A stretch of 64,000 bases of DNA from Candidatus Avelusimicrobium intestinale (GTDB lineage: Bacteria > Elusimicrobiota > Elusimicrobia > Elusimicrobiales > Elusimicrobiaceae): contig CACWYV010000001.1 in NCBI GenBank assembly GCA_902765225.1, positions 310,001-374,000 on the forward strand. Direction: 5' to 3'. A model generated the notes under the pieces. It did no database searches and had not been told where the DNA came from. It saw only the letters and a list, made by a program, of their open reading frames with translations. Below, one piece after another: positions 52,669 through 61,785 of the stretch (positions are counted from its first letter, which is position 1; every line of letters starts with the position of its first letter). The translations under genes were made by a program, and so were the position numbers.

Positions 52669-53413
52669 TCCGTACGAATTAAATTTTTCCAAGGTGAAAA
52701 CATACCGGGAATGTCCGTTGGCATATAAGTACAAATATGTGGACGGAAAAAAAGAAGGATTAGTTCCGGCTTCTTCGTTAGGCGTTTCTATTCACCGCAC
52801 CTTGGAAGAATACCACCGTTGCAGTAATGACCCGTCCGAATTATTATCTTATTATGATGATTGCTGGTTGGGGGCCGGATACGCCAGTGCCGGCGAGCAA
52901 ATGGAGTGGTATTTGAAAGGTAAAAAGATGTTGGAAACCTATGCCGAGCGGGAATATGAGCGCAAAACAACCGTGGATAGCACCGAACGGGAGTTTATTT
53001 TTCAGGAAGGTCCGTGGACACTACGTGGAAAAATAGACCGCATTGATAAACATCCGGACGGTTCGTGGGAAGTGATTGACTATAAAACCGGGACGGATGT
53101 GGATATGGATGCCCAAGTAACGGATTCGTTGCAGTTGGGTATTTATTCGGTCGGTGCACGCCGGGCTTGGCATTTGGAACGCGGATGCGCAACCATTTAT
53201 TTTGTGGCGTTTGACAAAACGATTAGCGCCCCTTTTGATTCTTTTGACGAACAGAAAATCATGGACACATTTATCAAAACCGGAGAGAAAATTGTAGCGC
53301 AAGATTACACGCCCCGGACGGAAGGATGTGCCCAATGTCCCTTCAATACCCGTTGTGAAAAAGCCGTCCTGCCTAACGCAGCATCTGCCGGGGGAACCAC
53401 TTCGTCTTACTGA
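52658..53413 (+). CDS. PD-(D/E)XK nuclease with Fe-S cluster (RecB/Cas4-like)
   Basis: This 251-residue protein matches RecB-family single-domain nucleases. It begins NFSKVKTYRECPLAYKYKYV, followed by SSLGVSIHRTLEEYH, GKIDRID and VIDYKTG (the D and ExK equivalents), QLGIYSVG, and ends with CAQCPFNTRC. Four cysteines (one near residue 19, three near 225 to 234) suggest a 4Fe-4S cluster as in AddB and Cas4. No CRISPR locus is near, so a DNA-repair role is more likely. The start ATG has GGGAGGAG. Confidence 0.82.
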   Translation: MLSDPYELNFSKVKTYRECPLAYKYKYVDGKKEGLVPASSLGVSIHRTLEEYHRCSNDPSELLSYYDDCWLGAGYASAGEQMEWYLKGKKMLETYAEREYERKTTVDSTEREFIFQEGPWTLRGKIDRIDKHPDGSWEVIDYKTGTDVDMDAQVTDSLQLGIYSVGARRAWHLERGCATIYFVAFDKTISAPFDSFDEQKIMDTFIKTGEKIVAQDYTPRTEGCAQCPFNTRCEKAVLPNAASAGGTTSSY

Positions 53414-53466
53414 TATCGCATGAACTTAAAAACCCGGACCGTTTTGTGTTTGCGGTTCGGGTTTTT

Positions 53467-54567
53467 CTATATATTTTGGCACGCTTGGCGTAAGTATTTT
53501 ACTGTGTATTTTTGGGCTGCTTCCGTGCCTTTGGCTACATCCGCCAAAACGATGATTTGGGGGGGGAGTAAATCGGGCGGGATATTTTTTTTATCCAATT
53601 GCCCGCAAATAAATAAGACGGGTTTTTTGTGTTTTCGTGCCAGTTGCAAAACGATCCCGGGGGCTTTGCCGTAGAAAGTCTGGGCGTCCAGTTTCCCTTC
53701 ACCGGTGATGACGAGGTCTGCCCACTGGATTTGTTTTTCTATTTGGGCTTTGCGGAAAAGGAGGTCCGTGCCCGGGCACAACTCAGCATTGTAACAACCG
53801 TACAACCCCGCCCCAATGGCACCGGCCGCACCGCTCCCGGGAATAGTGGCAATTGATTTTCCGGTTGTTTTCTCTAAAACGTCTGCCCATACAGTCAGAG
53901 CTTTTTCCAATTGTTTAACCTGCGTAGGGGTAGCCCCCTTTTGCGGACCGAAAACCCGAGCCGAACCTAAGGGGCCCAGTAATGGGTTAGTTACATCACA
54001 AACCCCAATAACTTTTACGCCGTCAAACCACTCGCGTAGAGTAGATAAATCCAGGTGAGATAAAGAAAGCAGCCCCTTGGCTCCCGGGGCAATTTCGCCC
54101 CCGTTTTTGTCCAACAGCTTAGCCCCGCAGGCAGCAGCCATGCCGGCTCCGCCGTCGTTACAAGCCACTCCACCCAATCCTACATAAATTGTTTTGGCAC
54201 CGTGTTTGACCGCTCCGCGAAGTACCTGTCCCACGCCGTACGAGGAAGCCCCTAAGGGGTCCAATTGGTTTTTGGGAATACGGCCCAAGCCGCAGACACG
54301 GGCTGTTTCCACCGCGGCTGTTTTCCCATCGGATAGCATGAGAAAAGAAGTGCCCCTTTTATTTAGAAAAGCATCCGGCGCGGCCAAAGCGATCGGTTGG
54401 GCATGCGGATCTAACGTGCGGAAAAAATCCAAAAATCCGTCACCGCCGTCACTAATAGGCCATGCCCGTACCGTATGGCGGGGGGACAAATCCTGTGTTA
54501 AAATTCGGGCTGCATATCTGGCTGAGATAGTACCTTTAAAAGCATTAGGCAAAGCAAGTACTTTCAT
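53467..54567 (-). CDS. Glycerate kinase
   Basis: This 366-residue kinase phosphorylates glycerate, in the GlxK/GarK family. It begins MKVLALPNAFKGTISARYAARIL, has PISDGGDGFLDFF, GLGGVACNDGGAGMA, VCDVTNPLLGPLGSARVFGPQKGA, PGSGAAGAIGAGLYG, DLVITGEGKLDAQTFYGKAPG and ends QKYTVKYL. It overlaps the preceding gene as TAATG on the minus strand. Confidence 0.9.
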   Translation of the reverse strand: MKVLALPNAFKGTISARYAARILTQDLSPRHTVRAWPISDGGDGFLDFFRTLDPHAQPIALAAPDAFLNKRGTSFLMLSDGKTAAVETARVCGLGRIPKNQLDPLGASSYGVGQVLRGAVKHGAKTIYVGLGGVACNDGGAGMAAACGAKLLDKNGGEIAPGAKGLLSLSHLDLSTLREWFDGVKVIGVCDVTNPLLGPLGSARVFGPQKGATPTQVKQLEKALTVWADVLEKTTGKSIATIPGSGAAGAIGAGLYGCYNAELCPGTDLLFRKAQIEKQIQWADLVITGEGKLDAQTFYGKAPGIVLQLARKHKKPVLFICGQLDKKNIPPDLLPPQIIVLADVAKGTEAAQKYTVKYLRQACQNI

Positions 54568-55883
54568 TAGAATTTCCAGCTTAACTGTACTTGAATGACG
54601 GTATTAGAGGTGGCCGATTTTTTCAGTTCATCTTTACGCGGAGTGAACACTTGGCGTGCTTCCAGCCCAATCATCAAATCATCCACCCACGTTTCTACTC
54701 CGATTCCGACCGAGCCGGCGGGCCCGCTGGCGGATAAGGAATTGCTAAAGGATGTATACGTGGTAGAGCCGGCCGGAGTGGTCTCACCGTTATAATTCAG
54801 GGAAAGCATTTCGTATTGGGCGGCAGCTGTTAGGTAAAATGAAAAACGGTGCTTGGGATTCAAATAATAATTAGCCGCCAACCCGGCGGATAAAAGACTG
54901 CCGCTGGATTGGGCCTCTATGGTCTCTACGCTGTTGACAAAAGAAAATTCATTTTTGGGAATATTTGCAAACGCAAGTGTCGGGCCGAGCCATAAATTGC
55001 TTTCTTTCACCCGCCACAAAAATTTACCGGATACTACTAGGCTCGTTCCGCCAATATCCAGTTCTTTTTCTCCCAAATCCCGCGTGTTGGAGCCAACGGC
55101 TATCGGACCGGAGGCCTTTAAGTCTAGCGGCATCACGCCGGTTTGTATGGAAAGGTATTTGGAGAAGTTTCTTTCCACCCGTTTGGTCGGTTTTTGTTCG
55201 GTGGGAGAAGGCTTTTTGTTGGCGGATAATTCTTGCTTGGCTTGGGCCGCGTAGTCCTGTTGACTGATGGTACCGGATTTGACGTTTTTAAGAAACATTT
55301 CCTCGTCACTTAACGGCCGCGGGGCAACAGTTTGTACTTGGGCTGACGGCGTTTGCACTTGCCCGTTCACCACGGTGGCGGTTTTGGCTTCAAATACTTG
55401 GTCAATATCCGCATCAAAAGTCAGCCCGCCCGCTCCGGCTACTTTCCCGGCCGGCAAAGTGGCTTGCGCGGCCGCTTGTGCTTGCAGTTGTTGCTCGCGC
55501 TGGATTTGTTTTTCCACAAATTCCTGTTGGGCGTTGCCGCGGTCGTAATCGTAGGCTTCAATAGTGACAATCTGCGGTACATCTACATGGACGATGGACC
55601 CGTCGTCCGTTTGGAGTTTGATGTTGAACTCATCCATGTCCAAAATCACGCCGACCAGTTGCGTACCACCCTTTAAAATGAGGCGGTGTTTATCAGGCAA
55701 AATTTGTTCAATTTCGCGTTGGTTAAGCGTAATTGTCCCGTATGAAGTAGCCAAATTAAGTGTATATTCCGTTTGCGATACAATAGACCCACTGACTAAG
55801 GTGCCGTCCTTCATTTTAAGGGTTTCGGCGGTTGCGGCAAACGGCACAAACAACAGAAAACTTAATATAAAAAATTTTTTCAT
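54567..55883 (-). CDS. Exported protein with a C-terminal beta-barrel
   Basis: This 438-residue protein has a signal peptide (MKKFFILSFLLFVPFAATA), an N-terminal domain of SH3-like strands (20 to 110, LKMKDGTLVSGSIVSQTEYTLNL), a Gln-rich coil (110 to 225) and about 200 residues of alternating strands ending in WKF, the C-terminal Phe of outer-membrane barrels. It is probably an outer-membrane protein with a periplasmic or lipoprotein-like N-terminus. No family name is known to me. It overlaps glycerate kinase as TAATG, though no functional link is apparent. Confidence 0.7.
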   Translation of the reverse strand: MKKFFILSFLLFVPFAATAETLKMKDGTLVSGSIVSQTEYTLNLATSYGTITLNQREIEQILPDKHRLILKGGTQLVGVILDMDEFNIKLQTDDGSIVHVDVPQIVTIEAYDYDRGNAQQEFVEKQIQREQQLQAQAAAQATLPAGKVAGAGGLTFDADIDQVFEAKTATVVNGQVQTPSAQVQTVAPRPLSDEEMFLKNVKSGTISQQDYAAQAKQELSANKKPSPTEQKPTKRVERNFSKYLSIQTGVMPLDLKASGPIAVGSNTRDLGEKELDIGGTSLVVSGKFLWRVKESNLWLGPTLAFANIPKNEFSFVNSVETIEAQSSGSLLSAGLAANYYLNPKHRFSFYLTAAAQYEMLSLNYNGETTPAGSTTYTSFSNSLSASGPAGSVGIGVETWVDDLMIGLEARQVFTPRKDELKKSATSNTVIQVQLSWKF

Positions 55884-55900
55884 ACGGCGTTTAGATAAAA

Positions 55901-55925
55901 AGAGGGCGTACGAAATACGCCCTCT
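55901..55925 (-). terminator. Terminator between minus-strand genes
   Basis: AGAGGGCGTA pairs with TACGCCCTCT around CGAAA; on the minus strand it is followed by TTTTT. Confidence 0.9.
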
Positions 55926-55931
55926 TATAAG

Positions 55932-56243
55932 TTATTTGGTTTGAGTTTTAGCCGGTTCGGCTTGCGCTTTGCAGCAGCACGGGGCAACCGCCTGTTTGAT
56001 TTGGTGCAGGGCCTTTAAGATTTTAGCCATGGCCAAGCAAAATACGGTTATTACGAAATAACTAACTGTAATTTGTATCAAGGTTTCCCACGAGATCAAA
56101 CTCCAATGATAAATCCCGTATCCCATTTGAACCAACCAATATGCGAAGGTAATGTAAAAAAATACAAAAAACACAACTGAAAGTCCTTTCAAGCACAACC
56201 AGTTGTGCGGAAACCATTTAGCGCATTTGCAGCATTTAGACAT
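55932..56243 (-). CDS. Small Cys-rich membrane protein, unknown
   Basis: This 103-residue protein has a cysteine-rich N-terminus (CCKCAKWFPHNWLCLKG), two membrane helices (about 22 to 40 and 54 to 75) and a C-terminal CCC motif before a Lys/Ala tail. The cysteines may bind metal. It has no recognised family. A ribosome site (AAGGAG) lies before the ATG. Confidence 0.65.
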   Translation of the reverse strand: MSKCCKCAKWFPHNWLCLKGLSVVFFVFFYITFAYWLVQMGYGIYHWSLISWETLIQITVSYFVITVFCLAMAKILKALHQIKQAVAPCCCKAQAEPAKTQTK

Positions 56244-56331
56244 AATTTACTCCTTGTTACTTGAGATAGGGTTCTCCCCCTGTAAACATTGTATCAAAAG
56301 CGGGGGGCGGTGTGTCAATTCGGTTTGCCGG

Positions 56332-57993
56332 CTATTTTAATCGGCCGGCTTCGTGTAATAATTCCCGGGCGTGGGTAAGGGCAGCGGAATTTTTAGCGGT
56401 GGAACCCCCCAGCATACGGGCAATTTCCCGGACTAAATCTTCTCCGGCCAGCGGAGTAATAGATACGCGGGTAGTATTTTTAGTAGCGGTTTTATCTACA
56501 TGAAAATTTACATGGGCTTGTGCTGCTACCTGTGCCAAGTGTGTTACACAGAGCACCTGCTTGCCTTGAGCCACTCCGCGTAGTTTCTGGCCGACCAAAT
56601 GGCCGGTTTCGCCGCCGATACCGGCATCTATTTCGTCAAATACCATGACGGGTACCGTAGGAGCCAAGACCGTTTTTAGGCCCAACATGACACGGGAAAT
56701 TTCGCCCCCGGAAGCTATATTTTTAAGCGGGCGTAGCGGTTGGCCCGGGTTGGGGGAAAACAGAAACTCCACGCGGTCTGCCCCGGTGGGGGTTAGGTTT
56801 TCTTCATCCATTTCTACGGCTACGGAAAATTTAACTTGGTTAAAACCGAGGGGACGGATTTCTTCCGTAATTTTTTTGGCCAGTTTTGCGGCGGCTTTCA
56901 TGCGTTTTTCGTGTAAAGTGCGGGCCAATTCCAGAACGAGTTCTTGTCGGTGGGCCAGTTCGTTTTCCAAATCTTGTTCGTGTTCTTCGGCGTGTTGTAA
57001 ATTTTTGATTTTTGTGCGTAAATCTTCGGCGCAGGCCAATACGTCGGTCAGTTCCGGGCCGTATTTGGCTTTTAAACGTTTGAGTTTTTCGTGGCGTGAG
57101 AGCATTTTGTCCAGCGTGGCGGGATCTGCTTCCATATCCGCTTGGTAGGAACCCAACGTTTGGGCGGCATCCTCCAGCGTGGTAAGGGCGGAATTGACCT
57201 CTTGGGCCAGACTATGTAAATTGTCATCCAGCGTAGCCATTTGCTCCAGCAACTTGGCCGCACGGGCCGTACGGACTGTAGCCGCTTGTTCGGCTTGGTA
57301 CAATTCGGTGCAGGCTTCTTGCGCCCAGGCCGATAGTTTGCCTGCGTGTTTCAATTTGGGCAGGGCCTGCTCCAGTTGAATATCTTCGTTAGCGGTAGGG
57401 CGAATATCCTCAATTTCTTTTAATTGATAGGCGTACAAATCTAACAATCGTTCTTTTTCTTGCGCGCTTAAACGTAGCGCCTCTAACCGGTTGCGGGTTT
57501 CTTGTAAGCGGGTATAGGCAGCTTGTATTTCCTGTAATAAAGAGGCGTGATTGGCAAACCGGTCCAACAAAGTTAGGTGAATGGCGGCGTGCAATAAACT
57601 TTGGTGATCGTGCTGCCCGTGGAAATCTACCAAATACCGGCCCAAATGCGCTAGTACGGAAACCGTCACGGCCCGTCCCTCTAACAAGGCTTTTCCCTTT
57701 CCTTTCGCGTCCAGTTCGCGCCGCAGGGTAAAACGGTCGGCGTTCAATTGATATTGTGCGCGTATTTCCGGCGGCAGAGAGGCACTTTCAAATTCGGCCG
57801 ATACACTCATGCGGGAAGCTCCGTCCCGGATGACAGATACATCCCCGCGGGCCCCCAATACAAACCCCAGGGCTTCAATCACGATGGATTTCCCTGCGCC
57901 CGTTTCTCCGGAAAACACAGTCAGTCCGTCGCCAAAGTCCAGCGTCAAATCGTCAATAATGGCAAAATCACGGATGTGCAAGCGCGTGAGCAT
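56332..57993 (-). CDS. recN: DNA repair protein RecN
   Basis: RecN is an SMC-like ATPase in double-strand break repair. The 553 residues start MLTRLHIRDFAIIDDLTLDFGDGLTVFSGETGAGKSIVIEALGFVLGARGD with Walker A, then a long coiled coil (about 140 to 380) and the C-terminal ATPase with ASGGEISRVMLGLK, VFDEIDAGIGGETGHLVG and CVTHLAQVAAQAH. It starts just after the nadK stop codon. Confidence 0.95.
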   Translation of the reverse strand: MLTRLHIRDFAIIDDLTLDFGDGLTVFSGETGAGKSIVIEALGFVLGARGDVSVIRDGASRMSVSAEFESASLPPEIRAQYQLNADRFTLRRELDAKGKGKALLEGRAVTVSVLAHLGRYLVDFHGQHDHQSLLHAAIHLTLLDRFANHASLLQEIQAAYTRLQETRNRLEALRLSAQEKERLLDLYAYQLKEIEDIRPTANEDIQLEQALPKLKHAGKLSAWAQEACTELYQAEQAATVRTARAAKLLEQMATLDDNLHSLAQEVNSALTTLEDAAQTLGSYQADMEADPATLDKMLSRHEKLKRLKAKYGPELTDVLACAEDLRTKIKNLQHAEEHEQDLENELAHRQELVLELARTLHEKRMKAAAKLAKKITEEIRPLGFNQVKFSVAVEMDEENLTPTGADRVEFLFSPNPGQPLRPLKNIASGGEISRVMLGLKTVLAPTVPVMVFDEIDAGIGGETGHLVGQKLRGVAQGKQVLCVTHLAQVAAQAHVNFHVDKTATKNTTRVSITPLAGEDLVREIARMLGGSTAKNSAALTHARELLHEAGRLK

Positions 57994-57994
57994 A

Positions 57995-58819
57995 TCAGCG
58001 GTTCCCCCAGTTGAATTTTCGGTTTAACATGGTAAAAAAGTCGCGCTTGGGGCTCATTAAAAAACGGGCCTTATGTTCATAAGGAGAAATCTGCACCTGC
58101 GTATGGGGCGGCAGGGATAAATTTTCCTGCCCGTCTATCGTTAATCCGGCACCGTCTAACGGTGTTTTCAAAACGGGGTACAATTCCAATTTTTTCCCGG
58201 TCGGAAGCAAAATCGGGCGTTGACTGAGTGTATGGGGACAAATAGGGGTAACCAGTAGCCCCTCTACCCCGGGTGCTACAATCGGCCCGCCGGCAGCCAA
58301 GGCGTATGCGGTGGAGCCGGTGGGCGTGGAAATGAGTACCCCGTCTCCAAAATAGGGAGGCAAAGGATGGGCATCAAAGGCGGCTTCTACCGTTAATACA
58401 CGGGCTTTATCCGCGTGTATGACGCAATCGTTTAGGGCCAGCAACTGTTGCACCAGGCAATCGGGCGATTGGATGCGAACAGATAACATCATCCGCTCCT
58501 GTAAGATAAATTTTCCGTCCAGTAAATCTGCCAAGGCGGTTTCCCATTCTTCCTTTTCGCAGGCGGCCAAAAATCCCAGCGTTCCGCAGTTGACTCCCAA
58601 CAGGGGGATACGGCGCGGAGCACATTCGCGCGCACAACGTAGCATCGTTCCGTCTCCGCCCATACAAATAAGGATATCTGTTTGCGATAAATTTTCAAAA
58701 TCGGTTGTAGTCTGTGCCGCAACACCGTGCTTGCTCAGCCAGGCGGCGGCTTGTTCGGCCGGTTGTTGGTTTTGCGTTTTCTGTGCGTTATAAAAAACAG
58801 TTGCGTGTGAAAAAGACAT
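57995..58819 (-). CDS. nadK: NAD kinase
   Basis: NadK makes NADP from NAD. The 274-residue protein has the GGDGTMLRCAR motif, GVNCGTLGFLAAC, LNDCVIHADKA and the TPTGSTAYALAAGGPIVAPG catalytic loop. The start is the ATG at 58819 (MSFSHATVFYN); an earlier in-frame codon gives an extra 26 residues that look non-coding. The pair nadK-recN in this order is common. Confidence 0.93.
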   Translation of the reverse strand: MSFSHATVFYNAQKTQNQQPAEQAAAWLSKHGVAAQTTTDFENLSQTDILICMGGDGTMLRCARECAPRRIPLLGVNCGTLGFLAACEKEEWETALADLLDGKFILQERMMLSVRIQSPDCLVQQLLALNDCVIHADKARVLTVEAAFDAHPLPPYFGDGVLISTPTGSTAYALAAGGPIVAPGVEGLLVTPICPHTLSQRPILLPTGKKLELYPVLKTPLDGAGLTIDGQENLSLPPHTQVQISPYEHKARFLMSPKRDFFTMLNRKFNWGNR

Positions 58820-58887
58820 ACCAGTATTGTAGCAATTTCTATCCCCGGCCGTATAACCGGTCTTTTTTCGGGACGGGATTTTCAGAG

Positions 58888-58935
58888 GGCTGCCCAAAAG
58901 ACCTAGAGAGAAAGTAGGTCCTTTGGCCCTTGTGC
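58888..58935 (+). promoter_or_regulatory. Palindromic upstream element, copy 2
   Basis: AAAAGACCTA, 9 bases, then TAGGTCCTTTGGCCCTTGT. The arms GCCCAAAAGACCTA and TAGGTCCTTTGGCC pair over 12 of 14 positions. It ends 59 bases before the metalloprotease gene and matches copy 1 upstream of the giant gene in the same relative orientation. Confidence 0.5.
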
Positions 58936-58988
58936 CGAGGCGATATATTCTCTATGATATAGTTATATAGAGGAAAGATGAAGAGTAT

Positions 58989-60605
58989 ATGAAAAAAATA
59001 ATTATTTTGTTTGCTTGTTGTTTCCCGGTGGTTTCTCTGGGAGCCACTGGACCTTGGGGGTTGTGGAATCGCGCCGTTTTTAATCATACCTTTGCTGTAG
59101 ATAAACTGCTTACAAACCGGCCTATTACGTATGCTTTTGAAGGGGAATTTTCACCGGAAGAAAAAGAATTAGTGCGCCAGGCCTTCCTTGTTTGGATACA
59201 ACAACCGCTGCAATATATTCAAGAAAGTAAACGCGAACAGGAATTTCAAGATATCATTCCCATTTTGCAACGCGGGGTCAATTTGATTCAGGAAGTTTCT
59301 GGGCCAGGACAGGCAGATCTTACGTTGGAATGGGCCGAATTGGCCGAACACATAGGCGGGTCGGTTATGCCCCCAAATGATAAGATGTTGGTCAATCTGA
59401 TTATCAGAAACAATATGGAATTTTTTTATCGTATAGTTGCCCATGAGGTGGGGCACATCTTTGGATTAGGGGATCAGTATTGGAACGGCATGGAACAGAG
59501 CTCGCCGATTTACCATACGGACTTAAACACCACACAGGGCAGCATCATGCGCAGTTTGGACGATTTGCAAAAATTTTCTTGCGACGATGCCGACGGGTTA
59601 ATCAATCTCATGGATTTGCGTATATCTCAACAGAATGGACATTTCTCCAAACGGGCACGGAACGGATGGAAAAGTTTGTGTCCCGGCTCTACGCAAGTGT
59701 ACAAACAGGCCCAACCCACCCAGTATGCTTCTCCTGTCACGCGGGAGCGGGACCGTTGGGAAGATTTTACGGACGAACGGACTTATTTTGTGCGACAAGA
59801 ACAACGGGGTAAGATGAAGAACCATAAAGTTTCCGTGTCCCTGCCGGATTTGCTTGCGTTGTTCAATATCGGCGAAGAAGACCGCGTCCAACGGGACCAG
59901 GCCGGCCGGATTGAGGCGATTGTCAATAAAAAATTTGTTCGCCGGTTTTCTTATATTCCCGGAGAAAATGAACGGTCGGATTATCCGAAATTGAATATTC
60001 TTCTGCAGACACCGGACGGAACTGTGTTGGAAGTTTTTTCGTTTTTGGTGCAGCCGGATGTCCAAAGTATTAGTTATTTGAATGAAAATAAAGTAGTGGA
60101 CGGGCTTGTTATTGAGGCCCCGGGGAAAGGAGTGCACATAGAAGGGGAGAAAGAAGCCACGTACCACCTGCGGCGGGTTTTTAAACGGGCAGCCGATGCC
60201 GAAAAGGAAGCGGGAATATTCTTTGTTTCCGGGGAAGTAAAAGTGGATACGCTGGAGAAAAGCAACGTGGTGTATAAGTTTTGGTTGACCGAGCGTTCTG
60301 ATTTTTATGATTTCTTTGTTTCTGCCTGTGAGACAAATACACGGGATCAAAAGCCTACCGTTCATTTTGTAATTTCGCAAAACCGCGAGTCCTGGCTTCC
60401 GGCTAGTTCCCGTGTGAATCCGCTGCCGGAAGAAAAGGAAGTTTTTGCCAAGGCGTTTGCATTTTTGCAAGATAATCAAAAATGGCTGGCCAGTTATTAC
60501 CAAAACTTCTACCCGGTTTTGTTTGGGCAGTCGTCCACCGAATATATCCAAGAGCAACTCAAGCAGGCCCTGCACCCCGGCGTAAATAGAAATATGGTAA
60601 AATAA
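58989..60605 (+). CDS. Exported metzincin-type zinc metalloprotease
   Basis: This 538-residue protein has a signal peptide (MKKIIILFACCFPVVSLG) and the metzincin zinc site HEVGHIFGLGD (His152, Glu153, His156, Asp162 as third ligand position) with a downstream Met-turn (SIMRS near 187). The N-terminal part is therefore a protease domain of the M10/M57 type; residues 250 to 538 form a domain without a known family. It is probably periplasmic or secreted. A 4-codon frame (58978 to 58992) overlaps the start as ATGA. A shared palindromic element is upstream. tRNA-Glu lies 8 bp after the stop. Confidence 0.83.
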   Translation: MKKIIILFACCFPVVSLGATGPWGLWNRAVFNHTFAVDKLLTNRPITYAFEGEFSPEEKELVRQAFLVWIQQPLQYIQESKREQEFQDIIPILQRGVNLIQEVSGPGQADLTLEWAELAEHIGGSVMPPNDKMLVNLIIRNNMEFFYRIVAHEVGHIFGLGDQYWNGMEQSSPIYHTDLNTTQGSIMRSLDDLQKFSCDDADGLINLMDLRISQQNGHFSKRARNGWKSLCPGSTQVYKQAQPTQYASPVTRERDRWEDFTDERTYFVRQEQRGKMKNHKVSVSLPDLLALFNIGEEDRVQRDQAGRIEAIVNKKFVRRFSYIPGENERSDYPKLNILLQTPDGTVLEVFSFLVQPDVQSISYLNENKVVDGLVIEAPGKGVHIEGEKEATYHLRRVFKRAADAEKEAGIFFVSGEVKVDTLEKSNVVYKFWLTERSDFYDFFVSACETNTRDQKPTVHFVISQNRESWLPASSRVNPLPEEKEVFAKAFAFLQDNQKWLASYYQNFYPVLFGQSSTEYIQEQLKQALHPGVNRNMVK

Positions 60606-60613
60606 TAGTACGA

Positions 60614-60687
60614 GTCCCGTTCGTCTAGTGGCCTAGGACGCCGCCCTCTCAAGGCGGAGATCACGAGTTCGAATCTCGTACGGGACG
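60614..60687 (+). tRNA. tRNA-Glu(CTC)
   Basis: The acceptor stem GTCCCGT pairs with ACGGGAC, discriminator G follows and CCA is not encoded. The anticodon stem CCGCC/GGCGG holds the loop CTCTCAA with anticodon CTC. The T arm has GAGTTCGAATCTC. Confidence 0.95.
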
Positions 60688-60724
60688 GTTTTTTATGTAA
60701 TGCGTACGCAAATGTGGGGGACGT

Positions 60725-61777
60725 ATGGAGTTATCGGTTTTACAAATCTGTTTATTGTCGGTTTTGTTGGTAGGAGTTTTTGTTCTTCCGTTGAGTGTAC
60801 ACAAAGTAGAAGAAAACTTGGAAATTTTTCTGTTTTGTTGTGGCGTAACGGCGGTATCCATTTCGCACGTATGGAGTTGGCCGTTGGTAGAGGCCGCTTT
60901 GAAAGACCCTATCAAAATTACCCTAGCCGTACTGATAGCCGGGTTTTTATTTCGTCAATTCAATACCCCTTTGCAGCATATCACACAAAAGGCCGTTGCT
61001 AAAATCGGCTTGCGTTGGACGATGTTTTTAATCGTCTGTATATTGGGGTTGGTTTCCAGTTTGATTACAGCGATCATTGCGGCCTTGGTGCTGGCGGAAG
61101 TGGTAGTAATGTTGCCGCTGGTACGCGAACAACGGGTAAAATTGGTCGTTTTGGCGTGTTTTTCTATAGGGATGGGGGCGGTGCTAACGGCTATCGGCGA
61201 ACCGCTGGGAACGATTGTGATTTCTAAATTATCCGGTGCACCGCACCACGCGGGTTTTTTCTATCTCATAGAACATGTAGGTTGGTTTGTATTGGCGGGG
61301 ATTTTGCTGATGGGTATATTAGCCGCGCGGCTTAAAGCCGGCAAACATGCTCCCGGTGAGCACGCCACCGATACCCGGGAAGACCGTTCTCTTAAAAGTA
61401 TTTTAATGCGGACGGCGAAGGTCTATTTATTTGTGATGGCTTTGGTGCTTTTAGGGGATGGGCTTAAACCGTTTGCATTGCGTACGGTATCGCACCTATC
61501 AGAAAATTGGCTCTACTGGATTAACTCCGTTTCTGCCGTGTTGGATAATGCCACGTTGGCCGCTATAGAAGTCACGCCGGAGATTTCCGACCGCTCCCTC
61601 ACGTTTCTGCTCATGAGTTTGATTTTATCGGGCGGAATGATGATTCCGGGGAATATTCCCAATATTATTTGTGCCTCTAAACTGGGTATTAAAAGTAAAG
61701 AGTGGGTCAAAAATGCGCTGGGGTTAGGTGCGGCGATGATGGCCGGATTTTTCGTGCTTTTGCATATTGTATTGTAA
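60725..61777 (+). CDS. DUF1646 ion-transporter-like membrane protein
   Basis: This 350-residue membrane protein has about ten helices. VHKVEENLEIFLFCCGVTAVSISHVWSW and PIKITLAVLIAGFLF near the start, AIGEPLGTIVISKLSG in the middle and NSVSAVLDNATLAAIEVTPEIS and GGMMIPGNIPNIICASKLGIKSKEW at the end match the DUF1646 branch of the NhaD/ArsB ion-transporter group. The substrate, perhaps a cation or anion exchange, is unproven. GGGGGA precedes the ATG. Confidence 0.82.
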   Translation: MELSVLQICLLSVLLVGVFVLPLSVHKVEENLEIFLFCCGVTAVSISHVWSWPLVEAALKDPIKITLAVLIAGFLFRQFNTPLQHITQKAVAKIGLRWTMFLIVCILGLVSSLITAIIAALVLAEVVVMLPLVREQRVKLVVLACFSIGMGAVLTAIGEPLGTIVISKLSGAPHHAGFFYLIEHVGWFVLAGILLMGILAARLKAGKHAPGEHATDTREDRSLKSILMRTAKVYLFVMALVLLGDGLKPFALRTVSHLSENWLYWINSVSAVLDNATLAAIEVTPEISDRSLTFLLMSLILSGGMMIPGNIPNIICASKLGIKSKEWVKNALGLGAAMMAGFFVLLHIVL

Positions 61778-61785
61778 ATCCCGTT

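Noticed and set aside
52658-53413. Cas4 of a CRISPR system
   Set aside because: No repeats or other cas genes are present; the gene sits in an operon with rsmD, so a general RecB-like nuclease is the safer call.
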